DNA from: a virus
DNA: 46,023 nucleotides
Strand: one strand, 5' to 3'
IMG/VR virus record: IMGVR_UViG_3300046003_007468
Location: 1 to 46,023 of that record
Shown here: positions 29,139 through 37,440 of the stretch, in pieces
Numbering within the stretch: position 1 is the first letter of the stretch
How the letters are laid out: each line of letters opens with the position of its first letter
Made by a program: the position numbers and the translations under genes
Notes under the pieces: generated by a model
What the model was told of the DNA's origin: nothing
Seen by the model: only the letters and a program-made list of their open reading frames with translations
Databases searched by the model: none

Positions 29139-29570
29139 ATGCTGCATCGCAAGCCCCCGAAACCCATCCACTACAACAACGCCCCCAAGGGATACTGCCG
29201 GTTCTGCGGTGAGATCATCTTGGACGACAAGGGTCGGTTGCGGAGCCGGGCCAACTGGCACAAGCCGTGCGTCCGCGCCTACAAGGTCATCTACTGGCCC
29301 CAGGAGACCCGCAAGGCCGTCTGGAAGCGAGACCAGGGCCACTGTGCGCATTGCCCGACCGTCTGCGACGATTTCCACGTGCCGTGGGAACTCGACCACG
29401 TCCAGCCCCTCATCGAATCCAACGGCGATCTCGAATACTGGAAGCTCCCCAACCTCCAGACCCTGTGCGTACCCTGTCATGTGAAGAAAACTTCGGCCGA
29501 GGCGACCGCCCGCGCCGCTGCTCGCGCGGCCCTGAAACCGCCCAAGGTCCCAAAGCCGCGTAAGCGATAA
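29139..29570 (+). CDS. HNH endonuclease
   Basis: 143 aa. HNH nuclease with W-K-R-D-x-G-x-C-A-x-C (C69, C72), ELDHVQPL (first His at 87), G-D-L-E-Y-W, N-L-Q-T-L-C-x-x-C-H (C110, C113, H114) and K-K-T. An additional CRFC pair lies at residues 20-23. The C-terminal tail is Ala/Lys/Pro-rich and basic. Such genes are common as free-standing homing or packaging-associated nucleases. Late and leaderless expression fits a lytic-stage or genome-mobility role. It differs from the HNH at 8160, which has several more zinc modules. Confidence 0.88.
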   Translation: MLHRKPPKPIHYNNAPKGYCRFCGEIILDDKGRLRSRANWHKPCVRAYKVIYWPQETRKAVWKRDQGHCAHCPTVCDDFHVPWELDHVQPLIESNGDLEYWKLPNLQTLCVPCHVKKTSAEATARAAARAALKPPKVPKPRKR

Positions 29571-29573
29571 ATA
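29566..29573 (+). promoter_or_regulatory. Late-type promoter, leaderless start
   Basis: GATAAATA followed by C, ending 4 nt before the ATG at 29578. Overlaps the stop of the HNH gene. Confidence 0.72.
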
Positions 29574-29577
29574 CACC

Positions 29578-31293
29578 ATGCGCGATCTCATGACCTTGAT
29601 GGAAAACCTCTTCGAGGCTCAGAGCTTCACGGACCAGTTCAACGGCATCCTGTCTACGGTCAAGGACCCCAAGGAGCGCGAATCCATCTCCAACTGGGTG
29701 CAGACCATCATCGAGCAATGCAGGACCAAACTCGGCCGAAAAGTCGATGAGCAAGGCGTCGAGCGGGGCAGCAAGAAAGATCGCATCACCTGGGTCCTCC
29801 GTTTGGCCAAGGTTCACGTCATAAATCGAGCCTGCAAGGCAAATGGCCAGGACCCCAACGAGAACAAATTCCTCAAGGAACTGGCCGCGAAATGGGAGAT
29901 CAACACCACCGTCCTCCTCCAGGACTTTGGGGACATGCGAGACGCGAAAAACTACATCGACGTCATCGAGCACTACGATTCCATCCCGGCTCTTCGCGCC
30001 GTGGTGCCCGACATGGGCATCATCTCGCCCAACATTTACAATCGCCAGATGGCTCTGGCCGAAGACGACTGGAAGAAGAAACAGAGCCAATACACCGACG
30101 CGCTTGATCACCATGAAGTCATCATGGACTTCAAGGACGGCTACGTGTGGTTCAACCTGAATGAGGCGTCATGCGATGCCGAGGCGAAAGCTATGGGGCA
30201 CTGCGGAAACTCTCCTGCTGCGGGGACTTCACAAAAGATTCTGTCTCTGCGCCGCCAGACCGACACCGGCAAATGGCATCCCTGTTTGACCTTCATTCTG
30301 CACTCTGACGGATATCTCGGTGAGATGAAGGGGCGCGGCAACGAGAAACCGGCGCCCCAATACCACAAATACATCATCCCTCTTCTGCGCCTCGACATGA
30401 TCGCAGGAATCAAGGGGGGCGGTTATTTGGCGGCCAACAACTTCTCGATTTCGGACCTGGATGAAGATGTCGCGGATGAACTCCTCGAACTCAAGCCCAC
30501 GCTTATGAATGCCGAGGAACTGTATCGCGCAGAAGGACTGACGGACAAGACGGCCGACAAGATCGTCTCTGCCATCAACGAAGTGAACGACAAATATTTC
30601 TTCTGGGACGGAGAAGACCTCATCTGCGACGAGAAACTCTACCGTGCCGTATCGGTCAAGGATGAAGACGTTCTCGAATACCTGGAGGAGAACGAGGTCA
30701 CGGATTCCTACGGGACGTTTGTGGAAACCCTCATGGGGTTCCTCAAGGAACTCAGACCCGATGTCCTCGCCGAGATAGCCAAGCACGAGTTCGGCGTGAC
30801 GCCCACCCAGCAGGGAAACCTATTCGGTGGAGACGATCTTGAATTCCAGATCGACTCCAATGAGTTCATCGTCGCCGAGGACCGCTTCCCTGTCGCCTCG
30901 AAATACTTCGGCAAAAAATATTTCGAAGGACGCTGCAAGGCGTTCGAGTTCGCCTATGCATACGCGATGGGCGCCGAGGTCAACGACAAAGACCAAATCG
31001 TCATCGCGACATATGAACTCGACAACATCGTCGAGAACGACATGACGTTCTCTGAACTCGATTCCTTCGTAGAAAACATTGGCCAGAACGCAGAAAAGTA
31101 TAACTTCAACGAGTACGCGATGTTCACCATCCAGAAATCAGAGGTTCTGTGGGACGAGAATAAACTCTTGCCTCTGTTCTCGGCCTCGCTGCTGAATCGT
31201 CGCAGCTACGACCTCTACTTGAAAGAACTCGACAAGCAGGCCGAGCGAGACGCTAAGCGCGCAGCCGAGCAGGCTCAGGGGACCAAGTCGTAG
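29578..31293 (+). CDS. Late 571-aa protein with PcfJ-like segment
   Basis: A large protein from a leaderless late transcript. Residues about 190-265 (WFNLNEASCDAEAKAMGHCGN, then LSLRRQ, HPCLTFILHSDGYLGEMKGRGNEKP) match in order the core of PcfJ-like proteins: E/A-A-x-x-M-x-H-C-x, then I-x-S-L-R, then x-T-F and x-x-E-x-K-G-x-x-N. PcfJ-type proteins occur on plasmids and phages; their activity is not established. The C-terminal half is acidic and ends in a basic helical tail. A role in the virion or in late DNA handling is possible. Start set by the promoter. The 3' end overlaps the converging gene by 41 nt. Confidence 0.8.
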   Translation: MRDLMTLMENLFEAQSFTDQFNGILSTVKDPKERESISNWVQTIIEQCRTKLGRKVDEQGVERGSKKDRITWVLRLAKVHVINRACKANGQDPNENKFLKELAAKWEINTTVLLQDFGDMRDAKNYIDVIEHYDSIPALRAVVPDMGIISPNIYNRQMALAEDDWKKKQSQYTDALDHHEVIMDFKDGYVWFNLNEASCDAEAKAMGHCGNSPAAGTSQKILSLRRQTDTGKWHPCLTFILHSDGYLGEMKGRGNEKPAPQYHKYIIPLLRLDMIAGIKGGGYLAANNFSISDLDEDVADELLELKPTLMNAEELYRAEGLTDKTADKIVSAINEVNDKYFFWDGEDLICDEKLYRAVSVKDEDVLEYLEENEVTDSYGTFVETLMGFLKELRPDVLAEIAKHEFGVTPTQQGNLFGGDDLEFQIDSNEFIVAEDRFPVASKYFGKKYFEGRCKAFEFAYAYAMGAEVNDKDQIVIATYELDNIVENDMTFSELDSFVENIGQNAEKYNFNEYAMFTIQKSEVLWDENKLLPLFSASLLNRRSYDLYLKELDKQAERDAKRAAEQAQGTKS

Positions 31294-31510
31294 CCTGTGC
31301 GAGGATGAGTTCGACCTTCGGGGTCAGTTTCTCGTCGATGGCCCAGGTTCGCCGGTAGCCATAGAAAACCCGGTTCGGGTTTGAGCCCCGATAGAGCTTG
31401 ACCTGAACCTCAATCGGGTTGTCGTCCGCGTCGAATGTCAGCATGTAGGTCGAGCCATCGTGGTCCACCATTTCGATAGTGGTGTCCGGCGTCGGTCCTG
31501 GCTTTCTCAT
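31253..31510 (-). CDS. Small hypothetical protein
   Basis: 85 aa, strand-rich (IEMVDHDGSTYMLTFDADDNPIEVQVKLYRG). Last gene of the minus-strand operon 32306-31253; it overlaps the upstream gene by 4 nt (ATGA) and the converging 571-aa gene by 41 nt. The long antisense overlap lowers certainty about the C-terminal residues. Function unknown. Confidence 0.62.
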   Translation of the reverse strand: MRKPGPTPDTTIEMVDHDGSTYMLTFDADDNPIEVQVKLYRGSNPNRVFYGYRRTWAIDEKLTPKVELILAQATTWSPEPARLRA

Positions 31511-32070
31511 GTCGTTTCCCTGCTGGCTATGATGGCGTCCCGCATCATGTTTCTGAAGTCGCTGTAGCGATCTGCCTGTTTCTCAACGATCATGTCGATC
31601 ATCTGTTTCCTTGTCAGATGATGAAGCGGCGGTTTCGCGAACCAGCCCTTTATAGCCGCCAGAATGGCGAAAGTGGGGACGTGGGTCCAAATGACGGTGT
31701 TACGATTGCTGATGTTCAGAGGGTCAGTCTCGATCACCTCGGCGGCTTCGTGGAGCCAATCGGCGAGGTTGCGGCACTCCCGCGCCGTCAAGCTCGTGAC
31801 GGCGTTGTGGCGTTGCCCGTAGGGGCTCTGGATGGATAGGACGACGTTCTCTTCGCTGCCGTCCCGATGCGGACAAACATAGATGGTCCCGCCTTGATAC
31901 GTGGTGACGTGCTCGCCGTGGCACATCTCAGCCGTATTCCTCAGTGTCAGAGGCGGCGCGCTGGTCGGTGAAGGGACACGGGGACCAGTGGTCTCGGGTT
32001 CATTGGGAGCCTTGGGGGAAGTCTCCGCAGTTTTCCCAAATATGGCCTTTCCGAAGGAATCCCAGTTCAT
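31507..32070 (-). CDS. Hypothetical phage protein
   Basis: 187 codons from the ATG at 32070, which overlaps the stop of the upstream membrane-protein gene (ATGA). The N-terminal 45 residues are Pro/Ser/Thr-rich and probably disordered. The middle (GTIYVCPHRDGSEENVVLSI, TSLTARECRNLADWLHEAAEVI) looks like a compact alpha/beta domain, and the end is helical. No function recognised. Confidence 0.7.
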   Translation of the reverse strand: MNWDSFGKAIFGKTAETSPKAPNEPETTGPRVPSPTSAPPLTLRNTAEMCHGEHVTTYQGGTIYVCPHRDGSEENVVLSIQSPYGQRHNAVTSLTARECRNLADWLHEAAEVIETDPLNISNRNTVIWTHVPTFAILAAIKGWFAKPPLHHLTRKQMIDMIVEKQADRYSDFRNMMRDAIIASRETT

Positions 32071-32306
32071 CGCTTGATCATCGCCCAGATGTAGGCGGGC
32101 CACATGAACGTCCAGCGGAACAGGTCCGCGATCAGATGGCCGATCTCGGTGCGGAGGCTTCGGTGGCGAGGCCAGCCAGCTTTCGACTCTTGGTAGGACT
32201 GTACGATGGCCATCAGAAACGCGAATGCGACGCCGACCTGGAGATAGTAGATACCGACTACGACCACCGCCGCGATCACGGCCATGAGGATTTCGACTGC
32301 GTGCAT
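32067..32306 (-). CDS. Small membrane protein
   Basis: 79 aa. One long hydrophobic stretch at residues 3-36 (EILMAVIAAVVVVGIYYLQV then AFAFLMAIV) and a second near 62-75 (FRWTFMWPAYIWAM). Good AGGGAG Shine-Dalgarno upstream. First gene of a three-gene minus-strand operon. Probable inner-membrane protein of unknown role. Confidence 0.72.
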   Translation of the reverse strand: MHAVEILMAVIAAVVVVGIYYLQVGVAFAFLMAIVQSYQESKAGWPRHRSLRTEIGHLIADLFRWTFMWPAYIWAMIKR

Positions 32307-32327
32307 TTTTCGCTCCCTTGCGCCGCC

Positions 32328-32356
32328 ACCATAGCGAGCAGCCCCGCGTTGGTCAA
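32328..32356 (-). promoter_or_regulatory. Sigma70-like promoter, minus strand
   Basis: TTGACC, 17-nt spacer, TATGGT on the minus strand, leaving a short leader with AGGGAG before the ATG at 32306. Divergent from the late promoter at 32360. Confidence 0.62.
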
Positions 32357-32359
32357 ACG

Positions 32360-32367
32360 ACTAAATA
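32360..32367 (+). promoter_or_regulatory. Late-type promoter, near-leaderless start
   Basis: ACTAAATA followed by C, ending 5 nt before the ATG at 32373. Confidence 0.55.
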
Positions 32368-32372
32368 CGGCC

Positions 32373-33218
32373 ATGCTGCTACTGGAACTCATGGAAGCCC
32401 CCATCGACGACTTCAACCTTTACGGGGACTGGTCTCGCAATTCGTCTTTCAGACATGAGCAAGACCGTAAGCTCTTGCAGAACCCGAAGGCCGTGCAGAA
32501 AATCAAGAACATGTGGTCCAACACCCCCGTGAGCTTCAACATCATGCTCGTGAACAGCCCGGAGGCCAACCGCTTCATGGAAGAGGGCGCAGTCACCATC
32601 GAATGGCTTCAGACCAATATGCCCAAGACCCTGGCCGAGATTGAGCTTGCGGATTCCTCAATCAACGTGATCTTCACGAACAACAAGGGAGACCAACGTG
32701 TGCCGATGACGGGCTGGATTATGGCTCACCGGCTCAGCCACGCGTTCTCCCGCTACGACTTCGGTGTCATGAGGGGGTCGCAACGCCAGTTCCCGGACTT
32801 CCAGGAGGCCCGCAGTTACATCCTTCAGACGTTCTCAATGGTAATTCGCATGCTCTACCATCAGAACTTCCCTGAGTTGGGGAGCAGTCGAGACGATTTT
32901 CGTATCACAGCGGAGCAAGATCGTCTGTTCGTCAATCTCTTCCATAAAGTCGGGACGTTCAAATCGGCCCGTGACGGAAAAATCCGCAACGAGATGGAAT
33001 TCACTCACGAGTGTTTCGCCCAATACATCACCACTGGTCGGGTACGATTCAATCCCTTGCCCGCACATATCAAGTCGGGCCGGTCGCATCTGTCTCTCAA
33101 GGGTAGCGAGTTTGACGTCGAATACTACAACCAGAGCCTCACGGATTGCGCGGAGTATCTGGAGGAGCAGTTCAACCAACTCCTCCACAGAGCCGTTGGC
33201 AAAATCCTGGTGATGTAA
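32373..33218 (+). CDS. Hypothetical late protein
   Basis: 281 codons from the ATG fixed by the late promoter. Mixed alpha/beta, with SVNVIF-like strands, a helix-rich centre and many aromatic and basic residues (GWIMAHRLSHAFSRYDFGV; HECFAQYITTGRVRFNPLP). The HRLSHAF and H-E-x-F segments might hint at a metal-binding hydrolase, but no complete motif is evident. It ends abutting the stop of the converging lipoprotein gene. Probably produced late; function unknown. Confidence 0.75.
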   Translation: MLLLELMEAPIDDFNLYGDWSRNSSFRHEQDRKLLQNPKAVQKIKNMWSNTPVSFNIMLVNSPEANRFMEEGAVTIEWLQTNMPKTLAEIELADSSINVIFTNNKGDQRVPMTGWIMAHRLSHAFSRYDFGVMRGSQRQFPDFQEARSYILQTFSMVIRMLYHQNFPELGSSRDDFRITAEQDRLFVNLFHKVGTFKSARDGKIRNEMEFTHECFAQYITTGRVRFNPLPAHIKSGRSHLSLKGSEFDVEYYNQSLTDCAEYLEEQFNQLLHRAVGKILVM

Positions 33219-33638
33219 TCAGGCGGCTGGGGCTGCCGGTGCCGGTGCCACGGGTGCCGGAGCAGCCACGGGTGCCGGGCGTGGGACCGGGGAGATGGAG
33301 TTCTCGATCAGAATGGGCCCGGCGTCGAGCCAGACTTCCCAGTTCGGCGAGTTGTTCGTGTGGCAGCCCACTCCGGTGAACACCTTGCCCGAGACGGTCG
33401 AGACCGTGAACGTATAGCCGTCCCGCGTCATCTGATTGGCGGCAGTACACGTCTGCGGGCTGCCCAAAATAACCCTCTTGGCGTCGTAGCGAACGATCAG
33501 GAAGTCTTCCAGCTTGGTGAGGTCTCTCGCGCCAGGAGCCAGCGGCGGTGTGATCTCATCTGCGGGTTCGCAGGCCGCGACGCTGATAAGCGAAATGACG
33601 GCGGCGACGAAGGCCAGCTTTGACATCGGACGTGACAC
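33219..33638 (-). CDS. Phage lipoprotein
   Basis: 139 codons from a GTG at 33638 with GGAGG at 5-nt spacing. A signal peptide with basic N-region and hydrophobic core (KLAFVAAVISLISVAAC) ends in a lipobox, so Cys would be lipidated. The mature part has two Cys (CTAANQ, VGCHTN) that could form a disulfide, and the C-terminus is a Pro/Ala/Val-rich tail (PAPVAAPAPVAPAPAAPAA). Expressed from an early-type promoter, it may act at the envelope, for example in superinfection exclusion; that is inference. Confidence 0.8.
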   Translation of the reverse strand: MSRPMSKLAFVAAVISLISVAACEPADEITPPLAPGARDLTKLEDFLIVRYDAKRVILGSPQTCTAANQMTRDGYTFTVSTVSGKVFTGVGCHTNNSPNWEVWLDAGPILIENSISPVPRPAPVAAPAPVAPAPAAPAA

Positions 33639-33663
33639 ACAGGCCTCCCAAGAAGTTCAACTC

Positions 33664-33692
33664 ACAATAGCGAATCCGGTTCGTTCGGTCAA
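33664..33692 (-). promoter_or_regulatory. Sigma70-like promoter for the lipoprotein gene
   Basis: TTGACC, 17-nt spacer, TATTGT on the minus strand, with a leader of about 20 nt containing GGAGG. Divergent from the late promoter at 33696. Confidence 0.65.
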
Positions 33693-33695
33693 CCA

Positions 33696-33703
33696 GATAA
33701 ATA
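33696..33703 (+). promoter_or_regulatory. Late-type promoter, leaderless start
   Basis: GATAAATA ends 4 nt before the ATG at 33708. Confidence 0.7.
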
Positions 33704-33707
33704 TGGC

Positions 33708-34475
33708 ATGTCTGTCATTCACCTCTATCGCATCCCGCAAGTCGTGGAGTTGACCACGGGCACAGGAGCCACGCTTATGAACTACCCGGCCAACAGAACC
33801 GACTTTCGAGTCTATCGTCATGTCGATAACGAAATCGATTTCTTTCTCAAGAACATCGACCGTCGCGCAGTGACCCTCGTAGAAGGGGCCGTGACCATTC
33901 ACATCCTAGACCAGACCACGAAGCGCGTTCTCTTGACCCGAAATCTCCAGATAGTCAGTGCCCCGGACGGTCACGCCCGTTTGTTCATGACCGGCGACGA
34001 CGTGGCTAAGTTCCCCAGCCAGACGCTGCGCTACACCGTGGTCCAGACCCGCTCTGATGGGGTCCAGGTCGCTTGCTACACCGACCGCGACCGCAAGGCC
34101 ATCGGCCTCGTTGAAGTCGCTGAGGGGCCCATCCCAGGCCCGGCAGAGCCCACTCCGATATCCACCGACGACTTCATCAATCTCAGCGGCAAGCTCCAGA
34201 GCGGCGCCTATCCGGGCTCGGCCAGCGTTGGCAACGTCTCGGGACAACACAGTCTGGTTATCCCCACCCAATACTTCACCGGCCGCGTCACTATTCAGGG
34301 CAGCCTAATCGAACAACCGGGAAGCTCTCCGGGTGAATGGTTCAATGTCACGAGCCGCGAGTTCACCAACAGCACCGAACTGGTCCACATGCCGTTCGAG
34401 GGCAATCTCCTCTGGGTTCGTTTTATTGTCGAAACCGTCTCTGGCGACATCGACGTTATCCAATACAGAAATTGA
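33708..34475 (+). CDS. Beta-rich late protein, probably virion component
   Basis: 255 aa, almost entirely beta-strand pattern with Gly/Ser/Thr turns. The N-terminal half (TDFRVYRHVDNEIDFFLKNIDRRAVTLVEGAVTIHILDQTTKRVLLTRNL) resembles the immunoglobulin-like adhesion domains of phage baseplate or neck proteins. After a Pro-rich linker (PIPGPAEPTPIS), a second beta domain ends in LLWVRFIVETVSGDIDVIQYR. Late, leaderless expression supports a structural role. The exact place in the particle is not known. Confidence 0.75.
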   Translation: MSVIHLYRIPQVVELTTGTGATLMNYPANRTDFRVYRHVDNEIDFFLKNIDRRAVTLVEGAVTIHILDQTTKRVLLTRNLQIVSAPDGHARLFMTGDDVAKFPSQTLRYTVVQTRSDGVQVACYTDRDRKAIGLVEVAEGPIPGPAEPTPISTDDFINLSGKLQSGAYPGSASVGNVSGQHSLVIPTQYFTGRVTIQGSLIEQPGSSPGEWFNVTSREFTNSTELVHMPFEGNLLWVRFIVETVSGDIDVIQYRN

Positions 34476-34501
34476 TTCCCAACCCCGGAGTCGCGTAAGA
34501 T
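34472..34501 (+). promoter_or_regulatory. Promoter for the primase gene
   Basis: TTGATT (34472-34477), 18-nt spacer, TAAGAT (34496-34501). It leaves a leader of about 19 nt with AAGAAGA before the ATG at 34527. Confidence 0.45.
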
Positions 34502-34526
34502 CACCTTCTATTAAGAAGACGATTTT

Positions 34527-35597
34527 ATGAACACCTATATTCAGCAGATGGTGGGCGACGACTTCCTTTGGTCGGCCATCATGTCGGCTATTGCCGGGAA
34601 GACGCGCCGGTCAGGCACGTTCACTAACGTGTGCTGTCCGATGTGCGTATCCCGTGGCGAGCCTACCCCCGACCGGAAATACAAATGCGGCGTGATCAAC
34701 AACACGCCGGGCGTCGGGGTGTTCTGTTTCCGGTGCGGCTTCCGCGCCCTCTGGGCACCCGGCGACGGCCTGTCGCGCAACATTCGCGAGTTCATGGCGG
34801 GCGTCGGTATGTCGGACACTGACATCAAGCGGGTCAACCTGCGGGCCCTCCAATACAAACGCCTGATGGACGTCAGCGAGACCACCATCGAGCAGACCAG
34901 TCTGGCCGTGGCGTTCACGCGTACCAACCTCCCGAAGGGGGCACGGTCTTTCCAGGCGTGGGCCCAAGACGGATGCGAAGACCCCAATTTCCACGACGTG
35001 ATTGAATACCTGTTCAGTCGCGGCGATGACGTGGCGAATTCGAAATTCTTCTGGACCCCGCACGCGGCCGACGATGAGATGAATCGTCGGGTCATCATCC
35101 CCTTCTATCGTGGTGATGATCTCGTGGGCTGGACGGCCAGATCGGTCGATAAAGAGAACCCGAAACGCTATCACAGTGAAGTGCAGCCCGACTACCTGTT
35201 CAACAACCGGGTCATGTATCTTCGTGACCGCCGTTTCTTGATTGTGGTCGAAGGAGTCTTCGACGCCATTGCCATCGACGGTGTCGGAACTCTCGGGGCC
35301 AAGCTCAACGAGAAACAAATCCACTGGCTGAAGGCCGCTGGCAAGGACATCATCTTGGTCCCCGACCGAGACGAGGCCGGTGGCCGTCTCATCTCCATCG
35401 CGAAAGCGAACAACTGGAAAGTCGCATTCCCGGCCCTTCATGACGGCCACGGAGCCAACTGGTGGGACAACGACGTCAAGGACGTCGCCGAAGCAGTTCG
35501 CCGCTACGGGCGGCTATATACGCTGTGCTCAATACTGAAGACAGCGGTCAATGACCCTATTGCGATTGCAGTAAAACAGAAATTGATGAACCGATAA
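34527..35597 (+). CDS. 61: DNA primase, gp61-like
   Basis: 356 aa (T4 gp61 is 342). It makes RNA primers for lagging-strand synthesis with the gp41 helicase. The N-terminal zinc site is C37/C40 (CPMC) and C67/C70 (CFRC). The central TOPRIM fold has VVEGVFDAIA with E242 and VPDRDEAG with D280/D282. The C-terminal part is basic and helical. The gene is followed 47 nt later by the helicase gene, giving the T4-type 61-41 pair. The start is the only ATG before the zinc site. Confidence 0.9.
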   Translation: MNTYIQQMVGDDFLWSAIMSAIAGKTRRSGTFTNVCCPMCVSRGEPTPDRKYKCGVINNTPGVGVFCFRCGFRALWAPGDGLSRNIREFMAGVGMSDTDIKRVNLRALQYKRLMDVSETTIEQTSLAVAFTRTNLPKGARSFQAWAQDGCEDPNFHDVIEYLFSRGDDVANSKFFWTPHAADDEMNRRVIIPFYRGDDLVGWTARSVDKENPKRYHSEVQPDYLFNNRVMYLRDRRFLIVVEGVFDAIAIDGVGTLGAKLNEKQIHWLKAAGKDIILVPDRDEAGGRLISIAKANNWKVAFPALHDGHGANWWDNDVKDVAEAVRRYGRLYTLCSILKTAVNDPIAIAVKQKLMNR

Positions 35598-35644
35598 CGA
35601 ATGACGTAAACAAGATCGGAATGGGCCGGTCTATTGGAAAGTAA

Positions 35645-37099
35645 ATGCAAGACAACAATACTCAAATTTCTATTCAAGACCTCTATAATCACGATATGCA
35701 GAAGGTGCTGATCTCATTCATGATCAGCGATGCCCAAGCTTTTTCACAGAGCCAGAATATCATTCAGGCTGACTACTTCGACTCCAAGCTACGCCCCGTG
35801 GTGCGGAGCATCATCGAGTATGCAAACGACTATCAGCGGCTCCCCACCCCGGAGCAACTGAAAGCCATGAGCGGCGGCGTCGAGATCGAGAAATTCTCCG
35901 ACCTCCACGAGTCACACTCGAAATGGTATCTGGAGAACATCGAGCAGTTCTGCCGCTACAAGGCTATGGAAACCGTCATTCTCGACGGTCCTGATCTGCT
36001 CGCCAAGGGTATCTCTGCCGAGATCGAGAAACGCTTCAAGGAAGCCTCGACCATCTCTCTCGTGCGCGATCTGGGCACCTCATACTTCGAGGACCCCGTG
36101 ACCCGACTGGAGCGCATCAAGGACCGCTCCGATTTCGTTTCAACGGGCTGGAACTCTCTCGACGACAAGCTCTACGGCGGTTTCACCAAGGGAGCACTGA
36201 ATGTGTTCGCGGGCGGCTCCGGCTCGGGCAAATCCCTGTTCCTTCAGAACCTGGGTTTGAACTGGGCTCTGGCTGGCATGAACGTCATCTATTTCTCGCT
36301 CGAACTCTCCGAAGACCTCGTCGCGATGCGCATCGACGCCATGACCTCGGGCATGAGCACGAAGTCCATCTTGGGTAACGTCAAGGCTGTCGGCTACGCG
36401 GTTCGCCAGAAAGGCAAAGGCGCAGGCGACTTCCGCATCAAGAAGATGCCGGAAGCCGGGACGACCACGAACGATCTGCGGGCTTACGTCAAGGAATACG
36501 AAATCCAGACCGGCCGCAAGGTCGATGCGATCATCGTCGATTACCTCGACCTCATGCATCCCAACTCGACCAAGGTGGACATCAACTCCGCGTTCAACAA
36601 GGACAAGTATGTCTCGGAAGAACTCAGGGCACTGGCTGGTGAAAGCCAGACCATCTTCGTCACCGCGTCGCAGTTGAACCGTCAATCCGTTGAAGCGGCC
36701 GAGTTCGATCACTCCCACATCGCTGGCGGCATCTCGAAGATCAACACCGCCGACAACGTGTTCGGTATTTTCGCTTCGCCGACCATGAAGGAGAAGGGTC
36801 TCTATCAACTCCAGTTCCTGAAGACACGTTCGTCTTCCGCCGTGGGCTCCAAGATCGACCTCGCGTTCGACAAAGACAACCTCCGCATCAGCGATCTCAC
36901 GGCTGCCCAGATGCAGCAGATGTCGCCGGGTTCGGCTCCGTCTCAGGTAGCGAATGCCCTGAAGGCTGGCGTCACTCCAGGATTGGGGACGTCGGCTCTG
37001 GGTGGCATTCCGGTCATGACCCCCGTCACCGTGCCAGAAGGTGGAAGCACCCGTCAGACCATGATGGACCTCATGAAGCGCGTTCGAGACGACCAGTAA
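35645..37099 (+). CDS. 41: Replicative DNA helicase, gp41/DnaB-like
   Basis: 484 aa (T4 gp41 is 475). The hexameric 5'-3' helicase of the primosome. An N-terminal helical domain is followed by a RecA-type core: Walker A GGSGSGKS at residues 190-197, H1a-type FSLELSEDLVAMRI, Walker B DAIIVDYLDLM, motif H3 TASQLNR, and the C-terminal SS-A-V-G-S-K strand with arginine finger region. The C-terminal 60 residues are Ala/Pro/Gly-rich, which may be the primase- or gp59-interaction tail. Start ATG with GGAAAG at 4 nt. Confidence 0.93.
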   Translation: MQDNNTQISIQDLYNHDMQKVLISFMISDAQAFSQSQNIIQADYFDSKLRPVVRSIIEYANDYQRLPTPEQLKAMSGGVEIEKFSDLHESHSKWYLENIEQFCRYKAMETVILDGPDLLAKGISAEIEKRFKEASTISLVRDLGTSYFEDPVTRLERIKDRSDFVSTGWNSLDDKLYGGFTKGALNVFAGGSGSGKSLFLQNLGLNWALAGMNVIYFSLELSEDLVAMRIDAMTSGMSTKSILGNVKAVGYAVRQKGKGAGDFRIKKMPEAGTTTNDLRAYVKEYEIQTGRKVDAIIVDYLDLMHPNSTKVDINSAFNKDKYVSEELRALAGESQTIFVTASQLNRQSVEAAEFDHSHIAGGISKINTADNVFGIFASPTMKEKGLYQLQFLKTRSSSAVGSKIDLAFDKDNLRISDLTAAQMQQMSPGSAPSQVANALKAGVTPGLGTSALGGIPVMTPVTVPEGGSTRQTMMDLMKRVRDDQ

Positions 37100-37127
37100 A
37101 GGACAGGTCTAGCTCCTGGCCCTGAGC

Positions 37128-37135
37128 GATAAATA
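37128..37135 (+). promoter_or_regulatory. Late-type promoter
   Basis: GATAAATA 35 nt upstream of the TTG at 37171, inside the helicase-downstream spacer. Confidence 0.6.
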
Positions 37136-37170
37136 ACCTATCGGCAGCAACACGCCGGGAGCCTTATACC

Positions 37171-37440
37171 TTGGATAGTAAGTTCAAAAGCATCATCGGG
37201 GAATTGTGCGATTATGTTCCGCACAAAACCCGCGATCACTTCATCGAGACGCGTGCGCAGCAGGTTATCGCCAGCTTCGGCCATCTCCGTAAGCTGATCG
37301 AAGAAACCTACGACGAGGAGACCGCTGACGACCTCGTCAAGCGGCTCTTCAACGCTGCCCGTTCTGGGGACGAGAGAAAGTTCTCTCGCGGCATCAAGAC
37401 CGTGATGGAGGGGAAGAAAAACAATGGACAAAACATCTGA
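37171..37440 (+). CDS. Small phage protein downstream of gp41
   Basis: 89 codons from a TTG at 37171; GGGAG lies about 10 nt upstream. It is helical, with KTRDHFIETRAQQVIASFGHL and a C-terminal basic helix (FSRGIKTVMEGKKNN). Proteins of this type (H-F-V/I-E-T-R-A) follow structural or helicase genes in other T4-like phages as I recall. Function unknown. It overlaps the next gene by 17 nt. Confidence 0.72.
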   Translation: MDSKFKSIIGELCDYVPHKTRDHFIETRAQQVIASFGHLRKLIEETYDEETADDLVKRLFNAARSGDERKFSRGIKTVMEGKKNNGQNI

